Notes under the pieces: model-generated | Told to the model about the DNA's origin: nothing | Database searches by the model: none | What the model saw: the letters and a program-made list of their open reading frames with translations, nothing else | Made by a program: the position numbers and the translations under genes | Shown: positions 16,407 to 25,027 of the stretch, in pieces | Layout of the letters: every line of letters begins with the position of its first letter | How positions within the stretch are numbered: the first letter of the stretch is position 1 | NCBI GenBank assembly: GCA_028705775.1 | Contig: JAQWCW010000018.1 | Location: 1-61,212, forward strand | Length of the DNA: 61,212 nucleotides | Source: Eubacteriales bacterium | Lineage (GTDB): Bacteria; Bacillota; Clostridia; Christensenellales; Aristaeellaceae | Direction of reading: 5' to 3'

Positions 16407-17162
16407 ATGCGTAAGCCAATAATTGCGGGCAACTGGAAAATGAACAAAACCCCTTCCGAAGCCAAGGAGCTGGTAACGGCTCTCAAGCCGCTCGTCAAGG
16501 GCGCGTCCTGCGACGTAGTAGTCTGCGTTCCCGCCGTGGATTTCGCCGCGGTCAAGGAAGCCGCAAAGGGCTCGAGCATCAAGCTCGGCGCTCAGAACGT
16601 GCATTTCAAGGAGAGCGGAGCGTATACCGGCGAGCTTTCCGCGAAAATGCTCAAGGAATGCGGCGTTGACTATGTTGTTATCGGTCACAGCGAGCGCCGT
16701 CAGTATTTCGGTGAAACCGACGAAACCGTAAACCTTCGCGTAAAGGCGTGCGTTGCAGCAGGCATGACCCCCATCATCTGCGTAGGCGAGAAGAAGGAGC
16801 AGCGCGAGGCGGGCTATACCAACGCCCTCGTAAGCTACCAGACCCTCATTGCGCTTGAAGGGCTTACCGACAAGGAAGTTGCCAAGGCTGTTATCGCCTA
16901 TGAACCCGTCTGGGCTATCGGCACCGGTCTTGTAGCCACCGACGAGCAGGCAAACGAAACCATCGGAGTTATCCGCAAGGCGATTGCCGGCAAGTACGGC
17001 AAGGCGACCGCGAACAAAACCCGCATTCAGTACGGCGGAAGCATGAACCCGAAGAACGTTAAGGGGCTTATGGCTCAGAGCGAGATTGACGGCGGCCTTA
17101 TCGGCGGCGCTTCCCTCAAGGCCGAGGATTTCTCCAAAGTAGTCGGCTTCGACAAGGAGTAA
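16407..17162 (+). CDS. tpiA: Triose-phosphate isomerase
   Basis: A 251-residue TIM. Catalytic residues are K11 in GNWKMNK, H94 in VIGHSERR and E166 in YEPVWAIGTG; the phosphate-binding GGSMNPKNV and GGASL loops are present. Interconverts dihydroxyacetone phosphate and glyceraldehyde 3-phosphate. RBS CGGAGGAAG ahead of ATG 16407. The stop overlaps an ATG, but gpmI most likely starts 6 bases later. Confidence 0.98.
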   Translation: MRKPIIAGNWKMNKTPSEAKELVTALKPLVKGASCDVVVCVPAVDFAAVKEAAKGSSIKLGAQNVHFKESGAYTGELSAKMLKECGVDYVVIGHSERRQYFGETDETVNLRVKACVAAGMTPIICVGEKKEQREAGYTNALVSYQTLIALEGLTDKEVAKAVIAYEPVWAIGTGLVATDEQANETIGVIRKAIAGKYGKATANKTRIQYGGSMNPKNVKGLMAQSEIDGGLIGGASLKAEDFSKVVGFDKE

Positions 17163-17167
17163 TGCAG

Positions 17168-18715
17168 ATGTCAAAGAAAATGACGGCGCTCATAATCATG
17201 GACGGCTTCGGAATCAACCCGCGCCACGATGGAAACGCCATTTATCAGGAGGGTACGCCCAATATCGACGCCCTCGAGGCTGAGTATCCCTATACGCAGC
17301 TTGGCGCAAGCGGAATGGACGTAGGTCTCCCTGACGGTCAGATGGGCAACAGCGAGGTCGGTCATACCAATATGGGCGCGGGCAGAATCGTATATCAGGA
17401 GCTTACGCGCATAACCAAGGATATCAGGGACGGCGAATTCTTCAAGAACGAAGCGCTCGTATGGGCGATGGACGAGGCGAAGAAGAACGACAAGGCACTG
17501 CATCTGATGGGGCTTGTATCCGACGGCGGCGTTCACAGCCACAACACGCACCTTTACGGTCTGCTTGAAATGGCTAAAAAGCGCGGGCTGAAGAAGGTAT
17601 TCGTTCACGCTTTCCTTGACGGACGCGACGTTCCGCCCTCCAGCGGCGCGGATTTTGTAGCTGAATTGCAGAAAAAGTGCGAGGAAATCGGCGTAGGCGA
17701 AATTGCGACCGTTATGGGGCGCTACTGGGCTATGGACCGCGACAACATATGGGAGCGCGTTGAAAAAGCGTATGACGCGATTGTGCTCGGCAAGGGCGAG
17801 GACGAGGCTTCCGACGCGGTAAGCGCCGTAAAGGCGTCCTACGACAAGGGCGTTACCGACGAATTCGTTCATCCCACCGTTATAACGAAGGGTGGAAAGC
17901 CCGTCGGTATGGTTGAGGAAAACGACTCGGTTATCTTCTTCAACTTCCGTCCCGACCGCGCGCGTCAGCTTACCCGCACCTTCATTATGCCCGATTTCAA
18001 CGGCTTTGAGCGCAAGAAGGGCTTCTTCCATGTCAACTTCGTTTCAATGACGCAGTATGACGAAACCTTCACGGGGCTCAAGGTTGCGAATCCTCCCGAA
18101 GCGCTCATCAACACCTTCGGCAAGTACATTTCCGAGCTTGGGCTTACGCAGCTGCGCATAGCCGAAACCCAGAAGTACGCGCACGTTACCTTCTTCTTCA
18201 ACGGCGGCGTTGAGGAGCCGAACAAGGGCGAGGACAGGGAGCTTATCCCCTCCTCCAAGGTTGCCACCTTCGACATGAAGCCGGAGATGAGCGCCTACGA
18301 GGTAACGGAAAAGGCGGTCGAGCTTATCAACTCCGGCAAGTACGACGTGATGATTCTCAACTTCGCCAACTGCGATATGGTCGGTCACACCGGCATAATG
18401 GAAGCCGCCGAAAAGGCCGTCAAGACCGTTGACGAGTGCGTAAAAACCGTTGTTGACGCAATTCTCAAAAACGGCGGACGCGCGTTTGTAACGGCTGACC
18501 ATGGCAATGCCGACCAGATGGTTGACTACGAAACCGGCGAGCCTTTCACGGCTCACACCACCAATCCCGTTCCCTTTATCATGGTCGACCCCGCAGCGAA
18601 GGATAAAAAGCTCCGCGCGGGCGGAAGGCTTGCCGACATTGCGCCGACAATGCTCGACTCGATGGGCATTCCCGTTCCGAAAGAAATGACGGGCAAAACG
18701 CTTATCGAAAAGTAA
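17168..18715 (+). CDS. gpmI: 2,3-bisphosphoglycerate-independent phosphoglycerate mutase
   Basis: A 515-residue metalloenzyme of the alkaline phosphatase superfamily that interconverts 3- and 2-phosphoglycerate. D12 lies in IIMDGFG and the phosphorylated S62 in MGNSEVGH; metal ligands are seen in FADCDMVGH-like (FANCDMVGHTG) and VTADHGNAD. ATG 17168 is preferred over ATG 17162 because AAGGAG (17154-17159) is then 8 bases away. Last gene of the operon; eno is not next to it. Confidence 0.97.
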   Translation: MSKKMTALIIMDGFGINPRHDGNAIYQEGTPNIDALEAEYPYTQLGASGMDVGLPDGQMGNSEVGHTNMGAGRIVYQELTRITKDIRDGEFFKNEALVWAMDEAKKNDKALHLMGLVSDGGVHSHNTHLYGLLEMAKKRGLKKVFVHAFLDGRDVPPSSGADFVAELQKKCEEIGVGEIATVMGRYWAMDRDNIWERVEKAYDAIVLGKGEDEASDAVSAVKASYDKGVTDEFVHPTVITKGGKPVGMVEENDSVIFFNFRPDRARQLTRTFIMPDFNGFERKKGFFHVNFVSMTQYDETFTGLKVANPPEALINTFGKYISELGLTQLRIAETQKYAHVTFFFNGGVEEPNKGEDRELIPSSKVATFDMKPEMSAYEVTEKAVELINSGKYDVMILNFANCDMVGHTGIMEAAEKAVKTVDECVKTVVDAILKNGGRAFVTADHGNADQMVDYETGEPFTAHTTNPVPFIMVDPAAKDKKLRAGGRLADIAPTMLDSMGIPVPKEMTGKTLIEK

Positions 18716-18749
18716 CACGTAAGCGGGATAAATATTAGCGCATTAAATA

Positions 18750-18777
18750 CCGCGGGCAGAAATGCCCGCGGCTTTTT
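18750..18777 (+). terminator. Terminator of the glycolytic operon
   Basis: CCGCGGGCA (18750-18758) and TGCCCGCGG (18763-18771) close a GAAA tetraloop, followed by CTTTTTATC. Confidence 0.92.
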
Positions 18778-18787
18778 ATCGGTTCGG

Positions 18788-19453
18788 CTATTCCATGCAC
18801 CTGTAGTTTATATGCGGGAGCGCTTTTGAAACGGCGAGCTGAGTCCTTACTTCCTTTGGCAGAGGCTTAGCCAGAGAAAGCCTTCTATTCTCTATGACAG
18901 CCGACGTTTTTTTGATAACCTCGTCCGGCGCTGCCTTCGAGAACTCCGTAATAGACGAATAACCCGCGTCAAGGTAAAGCCGCGCCCGTATTCCCTTTAC
19001 CCCGGGAAGGCGCATCAAATCAAAAAGAGAGCAGCACTCGCGCAGAACGGTTTCCGATATTCCGGTGAGCGCGGATATTCGGGAGGAGGGCAATTAGCGG
19101 CAAAGGTATAAATAATCAAAGGAATTCCTTATTCCGGCGCTTCTTAAAAGGCTTACCAAATCTGCGTTCAGGCATTCCGCTTGAGATAAACTGCGATTTT
19201 TGAAATCATAAAGATGAAAATAACGGAAAAGCATCAGGAGCGTATCAGCGTCAATTCCTGTTCTTTTCTTAACGGCTTCGGAGTCTTCGGAATACTGCTC
19301 AAGAAAGGCGTATTTTGTATATATTCCGGACAGCGCGAGCCGCTGCGCAATCTCGCCGCATTTATCGCAAAGCGGATAGTAGCGCTCAAGCACGCAGTCC
19401 TTTTTAAGCAGCTCCGGAAGCGATTCTACCGAAAGCTCGTCAAATTCTCTCAT
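18788..19453 (-). pseudogene. Helix-hairpin-helix (DUF4332-like) gene split by an in-frame TAA
   Basis: Read from ATG 19453 (upstream AAAGGCGG), 119 codons end at TAA 19096-19094; the very next codon continues in the same frame for 101 more codons to 18788. Across the stop the protein reads ...FDYLYLCR-stop-LPSSRISALTGIS..., and the second half has the helix-hairpin-helix text LMRLPGVKGIRARLYLDAGY like DUF4332 proteins, with the first half showing a similar LLRSAGIRNSFDYLY element. So one 220-residue DNA-binding-type protein appears to be interrupted by a single nonsense codon. A TTG directly after the stop could restart translation. It may therefore be a young pseudogene, a split gene, or a sequencing error. 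Confidence 0.7.
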
Positions 19454-19485
19454 TCGCCTGCCGCCTTTTTCTGTTGATGTATATG

Positions 19486-19514
19486 ATTATAACCATGACG
19501 CGGGAGCTAAGCAA
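19486..19514 (-). promoter_or_regulatory. Promoter of the split helix-hairpin-helix gene
   Basis: On the minus strand TTGCTT (19509-19514) and TATAAT (19486-19491) are 17 bases apart. Confidence 0.75.
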
Positions 19515-19546
19515 GCTGTACAAATTATGTTTTACGTTTCGGGGTA

Positions 19547-19575
19547 TTGACATGGGTGTATAAATATCATACAAT
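19547..19575 (+). promoter_or_regulatory. Promoter of arsR-potABCD
   Basis: TTGACA (19547-19552) and TACAAT (19570-19575) are 17 bases apart. No terminator lies between arsR and potA, so it probably serves all five genes. Confidence 0.85.
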
Positions 19576-19583
19576 CACAGCAC

Positions 19584-19605
19584 GATATAGAAATTTATCT
19601 ATATC
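19584..19605. promoter_or_regulatory. Candidate ArsR operator
   Basis: GATATAG and CTATATC (19584-19590, 19599-19605) form an inverted repeat around 8 A/T-rich bases at the start site. Such ATA-TAT dyads are typical ArsR/SmtB sites. Confidence 0.6.
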
Positions 19606-19628
19606 AAGCGACGAAAGGAGAACCACAA

Positions 19629-19916
19629 ATGGAACTTTGCAGGTCAGCCGAGCTTTTCAAGGCGCTCGGCGATGAAACCCGCCTGAAAATACTCCAGATG
19701 CTTTCTCCCGAGGGCAGCGAGGCGTGCGCTTGCAAAATGCTTCACGCGTTTGACTGCACACAGCCGACGCTCTGCTATCATCTGAAATACCTGAGCGACG
19801 CGGGGCTAATCCTGTCGCGGCGCGAGGGGTGTCAGGTTTATTACAGGGCGAACACGGAAATGCTGAGGCTTGTTATGGAAATAGCGTCGATTTCAAACGA
19901 AAAAAGCTCCGACTGA
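19629..19916 (+). CDS. ArsR/SmtB family metalloregulator
   Basis: A 95-residue winged-helix repressor: LFKALGDETRLKIL at the start, recognition helix CTQPTLCYHLKYL, wing SRREGCQVYY. Cysteines C33 and C35 in EACACKML sit at the alpha-3 position used by arsenic/antimony-sensing ArsR (CVCDLC in the classic protein); C43 and C49 are nearby. The family normally dissociates from DNA on binding metal or metalloid. Here the genes 53 bases downstream are polyamine transporters, not metal pumps, and a small stem (19930-19947) is the only structure between. A non-metal signal is possible. Confidence 0.88.
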   Translation: MELCRSAELFKALGDETRLKILQMLSPEGSEACACKMLHAFDCTQPTLCYHLKYLSDAGLILSRREGCQVYYRANTEMLRLVMEIASISNEKSSD

Positions 19917-19969
19917 TTACTTATATGAAGAAGCGCAAACCCGCTTCGCGCATAAGGAGAGCATAAATA

Positions 19970-21070
19970 ATGAGCGAAACCATCCCACTGTTGCAGCTTG
20001 AAAATATCTCAATGACATATTCCGGCACGGAGGTGCTCCACAGCATCAGCCTTTCCGTAAGGAAGGGCGAGTTTCTTACGCTTCTGGGCCCGAGCGGCTG
20101 CGGAAAAACCACGACCCTGCGCATAATAGCAGGGCTTGCTCAGCAAACGTCGGGAAGGGTTTTGCTTGACGGCAAGGATATAAGCCAGCTGCCGCCCGAA
20201 AAGCGGGAGGTTAATACCGTTTTTCAAAGCTACGCGCTCTTTCCGCACATGAGCGTTGAAAAAAACATCGCCTACGGTCTGCGCCTGCGCAGAACCCCTG
20301 CTGCCGAAATCAAGGCGCGCGTTGCCGAAATGCTCTCCCTCATCCGCCTTCCCGAATACGGAAAGCGTATGCCGTCGGAGTTGTCCGGCGGTCAGAGGCA
20401 GCGCGTTGCGATTGCACGCGCGCTTATTCTCCGCCCGCGCGTGCTTTTGCTCGACGAGCCTTTGGGCGCGCTCGATTTGCAGCTGAGGCGGCAGATGCAG
20501 CAGGAATTGAAGGAAATACAGAAGGAAGTCGGAATCACTTTTATATACATCACGCATGACCAAGAGGAGGCGCTCAACATGAGCGACACCATCGCGGTTA
20601 TGAACGCGGGGCGCTTTGAGCAGATTGGCAGCCCATCTGAAGTGTACGAAAGCCCTAAGACGCTGTTTACAGCGGGTTTCATCGGGCAGAGTAATCTGCT
20701 TGAGTGCAGCGTCAAAGCCGCTGAAAACGGCGTTGTAAGCCTTGAAATGGACGGCGAAGCGCTTCCCGCCATGCCAAACAGATTTGATTTCCGCGCAGGC
20801 GACAGAGTTAGGCTCGTTTTGCGCTCAGAGCGTATAAAATGCTGCGCCGAAAAACCGGACGGCTTTTCCATTCCCGTTACGCTTTCCGCGCTTAGGTATG
20901 CGGGAAGCTCGATGCGCGCGATACTTACAACCGGACAGGGGCGCGAAATAACAGCGCTCGGGCATGAACCGGCGCGCCTTGCCGGTATGGAGGGAAAAAC
21001 CGTTTACATCGCCTTCGACGCAGACGAGGCTTGCCTTGTGCCGGATAAGAAGGACGTGGACGAGAAATGA
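19970..21070 (+). CDS. potA: Spermidine/putrescine ABC transporter, ATP-binding protein
   Basis: A 366-residue importer ATPase. Walker A GPSGCGKTT at 40-48, Q-loop VFQSYALFPHM, signature [15 protein letters not shown], Walker B LLLDEPLGALD, and H-loop THDQEEAL. A C-terminal TOBE domain (about 240-360, PNRFDFRAGDRVRLVLRSE) is present as in PotA/MalK-type ATPases. RBS AAGGAG at 19955-19960. The stop overlaps the potB start by 4 bases. Confidence 0.95.
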   Translation: MSETIPLLQLENISMTYSGTEVLHSISLSVRKGEFLTLLGPSGCGKTTTLRIIAGLAQQTSGRVLLDGKDISQLPPEKREVNTVFQSYALFPHMSVEKNIAYGLRLRRTPAAEIKARVAEMLSLIRLPEYGKRMPSELSGGQRQRVAIARALILRPRVLLLDEPLGALDLQLRRQMQQELKEIQKEVGITFIYITHDQEEALNMSDTIAVMNAGRFEQIGSPSEVYESPKTLFTAGFIGQSNLLECSVKAAENGVVSLEMDGEALPAMPNRFDFRAGDRVRLVLRSERIKCCAEKPDGFSIPVTLSALRYAGSSMRAILTTGQGREITALGHEPARLAGMEGKTVYIAFDADEACLVPDKKDVDEK

Positions 21071-21954
21071 AAAACGCGTCTGAAACGGAAAGCAGAAAAG
21101 GCAGAAAGAGCGATTTGGCGCAGGCGGCGCTCATATCGCCGATGGTTCTGTGGACGCTCATCTTTGTCGGGCTTGCGTTTCTGTACATTATCGGGCTTAG
21201 CTTTATGACAAAGGACGCGGAAAACTTCGGCGTGAAGCTCGAATTCACGTTTGACAACTACGCAAAGCTGTTTCAGCCGATGTACTGGCAGGTGCTGAAG
21301 CAATCGCTGCTGCTCGCGTTTTACACGACTGTCATCTGCCTGCTTCTGGGCTATCCCTTCGGCTACCTGATGAGCAAGGTTTCGGTAAAATGGCGCGGGC
21401 TGATTATGCTGCTTGTTATAGTCCCCTTCTGGACCAACGCGCTCGTCAGAATTTACGGCTGGCGCATTCTGCTTCTTGCGGACGGGCCGATTAACAGCCT
21501 GCTGAAAACCCTCGGCATCATCGACAAGCCGCTCAAGCTTTTGGGAACCTACGGCGCCGTGCTGCTCGGAATGGTTTACGCGCTTATACCCTTTATGATT
21601 CTGCCCGTATACACGAACGTTGAAAAAATGGACTGGAGTGTTGTTGAGGCGGCGCGGGATTTGGGCGCAAGCCCTATAAGCGCGTTCATTACGATTACGC
21701 TGCCGATGACCGTTTCCGGCGTTCTGGCAGGCTGCGTGCTGGTTTTCGTGCCGAGCATAGGGCTGTTTTTCATCAGCGATTTGCTCGGCGGAGCGCAGGA
21801 TTTGCTTGCAGGCAACCTAATCCGCGACCAGCTGCTCAAGAGCCGCGACTGGCCGTTTGCCGCCGCGCTATCCGTCATGCTGCTGATTATAACCAGCGCA
21901 TTGCTTTGGCTCTACCGCAAGGCGGGCGGCAAGAACGATATGTCGATAATGTAA
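21067..21954 (+). CDS. potB: Spermidine/putrescine ABC transporter, permease
   Basis: A 295-residue permease with six membrane segments. The coupling-helix motif EAARDLGASPISAFITITLP (EAA loop) is near 195-214. The sequence WTNALVRIYGWRILL and the phrase DLLGGAQDLLAGNLI are characteristic of PotB. ATG overlaps potA (ATGA). Confidence 0.94.
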   Translation: MKNASETESRKGRKSDLAQAALISPMVLWTLIFVGLAFLYIIGLSFMTKDAENFGVKLEFTFDNYAKLFQPMYWQVLKQSLLLAFYTTVICLLLGYPFGYLMSKVSVKWRGLIMLLVIVPFWTNALVRIYGWRILLLADGPINSLLKTLGIIDKPLKLLGTYGAVLLGMVYALIPFMILPVYTNVEKMDWSVVEAARDLGASPISAFITITLPMTVSGVLAGCVLVFVPSIGLFFISDLLGGAQDLLAGNLIRDQLLKSRDWPFAAALSVMLLIITSALLWLYRKAGGKNDMSIM

Positions 21955-21967
21955 GGAGGCGCGCTAA

Positions 21968-22756
21968 ATGAAGCGAAAAGGCATCGGCGGCGCGCTGTAC
22001 ATCGCGCTTATCCTTCTTCTGTTGTATCTTCCGATGATAATCGTTGTGCTGTATTCCTTCAACGCAAGCACGAGCCGCTCAAGCTACGCGTTCACGGGCT
22101 TTTCCTTAAAGAACTATACCGCGCTGTTTAACGACACGCGCGGGCTGCTCCCCGCCCTCGGCACAAGCCTTCGCCTCGCCCTATACTCCTGCGGGCTTTC
22201 GCTCGTGATAGGCACTTTGGGCGCTGTGGGAATGGTACGCAGGAAGTTCAGGCTGATGGGCGCGTTTGAAAACCTCAGCACCCTGCCGATAATGATTCCC
22301 GAAATAATCCTCGGAATGGCGTTCATGTCCCTTTTCAGCTTCATGGGGCTGCAAAGCGGAATGCTGACCCTTGTAATAGCGCACACGACCTTCTGCATTC
22401 CTTATATTTACATAATCGTCAAGGGAAGGCTTGCGGAAATGGACGCATCAATACTTGAGGCGGCACGGGATTTGGGCGCAAACCCGCGCAGGGTTTTCTT
22501 CGATATTACGCTGCCGCTGATAACCCCCGCGATTCTTTCCGGAACAATGCTCGCATTTGCGATGAGCATGGACGATTTCGTCATCAGCTTCTTCGTTACG
22601 TCAACAACAACGACGCTGCCGCTGAGAATATATTCGTCGGTCAAGATAGGCGTTCCGCTGACAATCAACGCAATCTCGACGCTTATGCTCGTTGCCGTTT
22701 TCCTCGTCGTCGGTTTGCGAACGCTTATAACCCCGAAAAAGAAGCCGACAAAATGA
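21968..22756 (+). CDS. potC: Spermidine/putrescine ABC transporter, permease
   Basis: A 262-residue permease, second half of the heterodimeric channel. EAARDLGANPRRVFFDITLP is the coupling loop; YSFNASTSRS near residue 28 and MSMDDFVISFFVT near 200 are PotC marks. RBS AAGGAGG at 21954-21960. Thirteen bases follow potB. Confidence 0.94.
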   Translation: MKRKGIGGALYIALILLLLYLPMIIVVLYSFNASTSRSSYAFTGFSLKNYTALFNDTRGLLPALGTSLRLALYSCGLSLVIGTLGAVGMVRRKFRLMGAFENLSTLPIMIPEIILGMAFMSLFSFMGLQSGMLTLVIAHTTFCIPYIYIIVKGRLAEMDASILEAARDLGANPRRVFFDITLPLITPAILSGTMLAFAMSMDDFVISFFVTSTTTTLPLRIYSSVKIGVPLTINAISTLMLVAVFLVVGLRTLITPKKKPTK

Positions 22757-22806
22757 TGCACTGCGCCATCCGGCGCTTGCGATAAACGACCGAAAGGAAG
22801 ATAACA

Positions 22807-23841
22807 ATGAAAAAGCTAACCGCGCTTCTCCTCTCCCTCGCCCTGCTTCTTCTTGCAGTCCCCGCCTTGGGAGAAGAAGAAAAGGTAGTCAACATTTTCA
22901 CTTGGGCGGACTATATCGACTCCGAAACGCTCGACGGCTTTGAAAAGGAAACCGGAATCAAGGTCAACTTCTACAACTTTGAGGATAACGAGTCAATGCT
23001 CCTCAAGCTGCAGAACAGCGCCGGCGAATACGATTTGGTGCTGACCAGCGATTACACCCTCTCCGCCGCGCGCAAGCTCGGCTTGCTGCTCCCTCTTGAA
23101 AGGGAGAAGCTGACCAACTTCACCAACATCAACGAGAAGTACCTCAATCAGTTCTTCGACCCTGAGAACGTTTACAGCGTTCCCTATGCCGTCGGAGTTC
23201 CCACCATCGTATACGACCCTTCAACGGTCACGGGCGACCTCAGCTCGCTTAACGACCTTTGGGACGAGCAGTTCACCGACGCGCTTTGTATTATTGACGA
23301 CGCGCGCGTTATGATTGGCGCAGTCCTCAAGACGATGGGTTACAGCTACAACACAACGGACGACGCACAGCTTGCCGAAGTGAAAGAAAAGCTTTTCAAG
23401 CTCCGCAAAAACGTGCGCATAATGGATTACAACAATCAGCAGTTCTACCTGCTCTCCGGCGAGGTTAAGGCTGCTTATATGTTCACTCCCGCCGCCGTGC
23501 TTGCGCAGATGGAAAACCCGAACCTCAAGGTGGTTTTCGTATCCGAGGGCCTTGGCTACGGAATCGACTCCCTCTGCATTCCTGCCAACGCGAAGCATCC
23601 CGAATGCGCAACGGAACTGATTAACTACATTCTGCGCCCCGAGGTTGCGGCGCACATTGCCGAATACCAGTGCTACGTAAACCCGAACAAGGCAGCGGAG
23701 CCGCTTATTTCCGAGGACTACAAGGATTACACCGCGCTCAACCTGCCTGAGGAGCTGCTCGCGACCTCCGAATTCATTCAGGATTTGGGCGATTACGAGG
23801 CGGTATATCAGCAGATTTGGGAAGAATTCAAGCTGCAGTAA
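22807..23841 (+). CDS. potD: Spermidine/putrescine-binding protein
   Basis: A 344-residue extracytoplasmic binding protein. Signal peptide of about 22 residues (MKKLTALLLSLALLLLAVP-ALG), ending without a lipobox cysteine, unusual for a Gram-positive binding protein, so how it is kept at the surface is unclear. VNIFTWADYIDSETLDGFEKE is the PotD/PotF opening; polyamine-site acids and aromatics are seen in YDLVLTSDY, VPYAVGVPTIVYD and YGIDSLCIP. Separated from potC by 50 bases with its own good ribosome binding site; terminator follows. Confidence 0.94.
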   Translation: MKKLTALLLSLALLLLAVPALGEEEKVVNIFTWADYIDSETLDGFEKETGIKVNFYNFEDNESMLLKLQNSAGEYDLVLTSDYTLSAARKLGLLLPLEREKLTNFTNINEKYLNQFFDPENVYSVPYAVGVPTIVYDPSTVTGDLSSLNDLWDEQFTDALCIIDDARVMIGAVLKTMGYSYNTTDDAQLAEVKEKLFKLRKNVRIMDYNNQQFYLLSGEVKAAYMFTPAAVLAQMENPNLKVVFVSEGLGYGIDSLCIPANAKHPECATELINYILRPEVAAHIAEYQCYVNPNKAAEPLISEDYKDYTALNLPEELLATSEFIQDLGDYEAVYQQIWEEFKLQ

Positions 23842-23861
23842 GCAATCAACACAAGCAAAAC

Positions 23862-23900
23862 GCGCCGCCGACATCAATTTGTCAGCGGCGCATTTTATTA
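23862..23900. terminator. Bidirectional terminator between potD and mbl
   Basis: GCGCCGC (23862-23868) pairs with GCGGCGC (23885-23891), with an inner GACA/TGTC pairing; followed by ATTTTATTA on the plus strand and GTTTTGC on the minus strand. Confidence 0.8.
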
Positions 23901-23915
23901 TATGCAAGGGGCGGT

Positions 23916-24947
23916 TTATACCTGCGTAAAGTTCCTTGTTCTGCCGTCGCCCAGATACTTTGAAAGCTTGCCAATGTTTTCAAGCACCATTCCTGCGCCC
24001 ATAACGGTTGCGGACGCGGGGTCTTCTGCAACCTTGCAGGGAATCTTCAAAGTATCGGCAACCGCTTCCTCAAGCCCGAACAAGAGCGAGCCTGCGCCGG
24101 TAAGGGTTATTCCGTCCTCAAAAATATCGGAGGCAAGCTCCGCAGGGGTATGCTCAAGGACGGCGTGAATGCTCTCGATGAGCTGAGAAACAGGCTCCTC
24201 AAGCGCCTCCTGAATATCCTCGCTGGTTATGCGCATGGTTTTCGGCAGACCGTAAACCAGATGCCTGCCCGTGACCTCCATATACAGCGTTTCAGGGCGG
24301 GGAACTGCCGCGCCGATATGAATTTTCAGCTCCTCGGCTGTGCGCTCGCCAATCAGCAGGTTATGCTTGAGGCGCAGATGGCGGATAATCGCGTCGTCAA
24401 AATAATAGCCGCCGTTCTTTACCGAGCTGCCGACGATAACATGACCCATTGAGATAACTGAAATATCCGTGACTCCGCCGCCGATATCGCAGATTAGCGA
24501 GCCGTAAACGCCCTCGATATCAAGCCCTGCGCCGAGCGCGCTCGCAAGAGGCTTGTCAAGCAGGCGCGTAGAGCGGACGGAGGCGTCCATAAGGCTCGTG
24601 ATAAGGCTTCTGCGCTCCATTTCGGTAGCGCCCGCAGGAAGGCACATGATACAGGCGGGCTTTCCGAACATACGCTTTCCGACAACGTTCCGTACGAAAT
24701 AATGGAGCATTTTCTCCGTGCTGCGGAAATCCGTTATCGTTCCGTCCTTCAAGGGATAAATAATAGCCATGTTTCTAGGCGTGCGCCCTATCATGCGGTA
24801 CGCCTCGCTGCCGATTGCCATAACGGTATTTGTATCAACGTCAACCGCCATAACGGATGGCTCGCGAAGCACAATGCCCTTGCCTTTCATGTAGATAAGG
24901 GTATTCGCCGTGCCTAAATCTATGCCGATATCGTCGTTAGCCGCCAT
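23916..24947 (-). CDS. mbl: MreB/Mbl family rod-shape actin homolog
   Basis: A 343-residue bacterial actin. IGIDLGTANTLIYMKGKGIV is the phosphate-1 motif, LICDIGGGVTDISVIS the phosphate-2 motif, and GITLTGAGSLLFGLEEAV the adenosine motif. It forms membrane-bound filaments that organise cell wall growth. ATG 24947 has GGGGGAGAG before it; an upstream in-frame ATG lacks one. It directly follows spoIIID, as mbl does in Bacillus subtilis, which is why the Mbl name is given; MreB proper is normally with mreCD, absent here. Confidence 0.88.
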   Translation of the reverse strand: MAANDDIGIDLGTANTLIYMKGKGIVLREPSVMAVDVDTNTVMAIGSEAYRMIGRTPRNMAIIYPLKDGTITDFRSTEKMLHYFVRNVVGKRMFGKPACIMCLPAGATEMERRSLITSLMDASVRSTRLLDKPLASALGAGLDIEGVYGSLICDIGGGVTDISVISMGHVIVGSSVKNGGYYFDDAIIRHLRLKHNLLIGERTAEELKIHIGAAVPRPETLYMEVTGRHLVYGLPKTMRITSEDIQEALEEPVSQLIESIHAVLEHTPAELASDIFEDGITLTGAGSLLFGLEEAVADTLKIPCKVAEDPASATVMGAGMVLENIGKLSKYLGDGRTRNFTQV

Positions 24948-24975
24948 TTTCTCTCCCCCGTTTGCATAAAACAAC

Positions 24976-25000
24976 GTGGAATCCGACTCGGATTCTCCAC
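24976..25000 (-). other. Hairpin in the mbl leader
   Basis: GTGGAATCCGA (24976-24986) pairs with TCGGATTCTCCAC (24988-25000) with a two-base bulge; on the minus strand GTTGTTTTATG follows. It could attenuate spoIIID read-through or protect the mbl mRNA. Confidence 0.45.
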
Positions 25001-25027
25001 ATTATACGCCCGATTTCGCTTACGCAA
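25001..25027 (-). promoter_or_regulatory. Possible separate promoter of mbl
   Basis: A perfect TATAAT (25001-25006, minus) lies just after the spoIIID stop, with TTGCGT (25022-25027) at a short 15-base spacing. It would let mbl be expressed during growth, apart from spoIIID. Confidence 0.4.

Noticed and set aside
19917-19969. A riboswitch between arsR and potA.
   Set aside because: Only 53 bases with one 6-pair stem; too small for a known aptamer.
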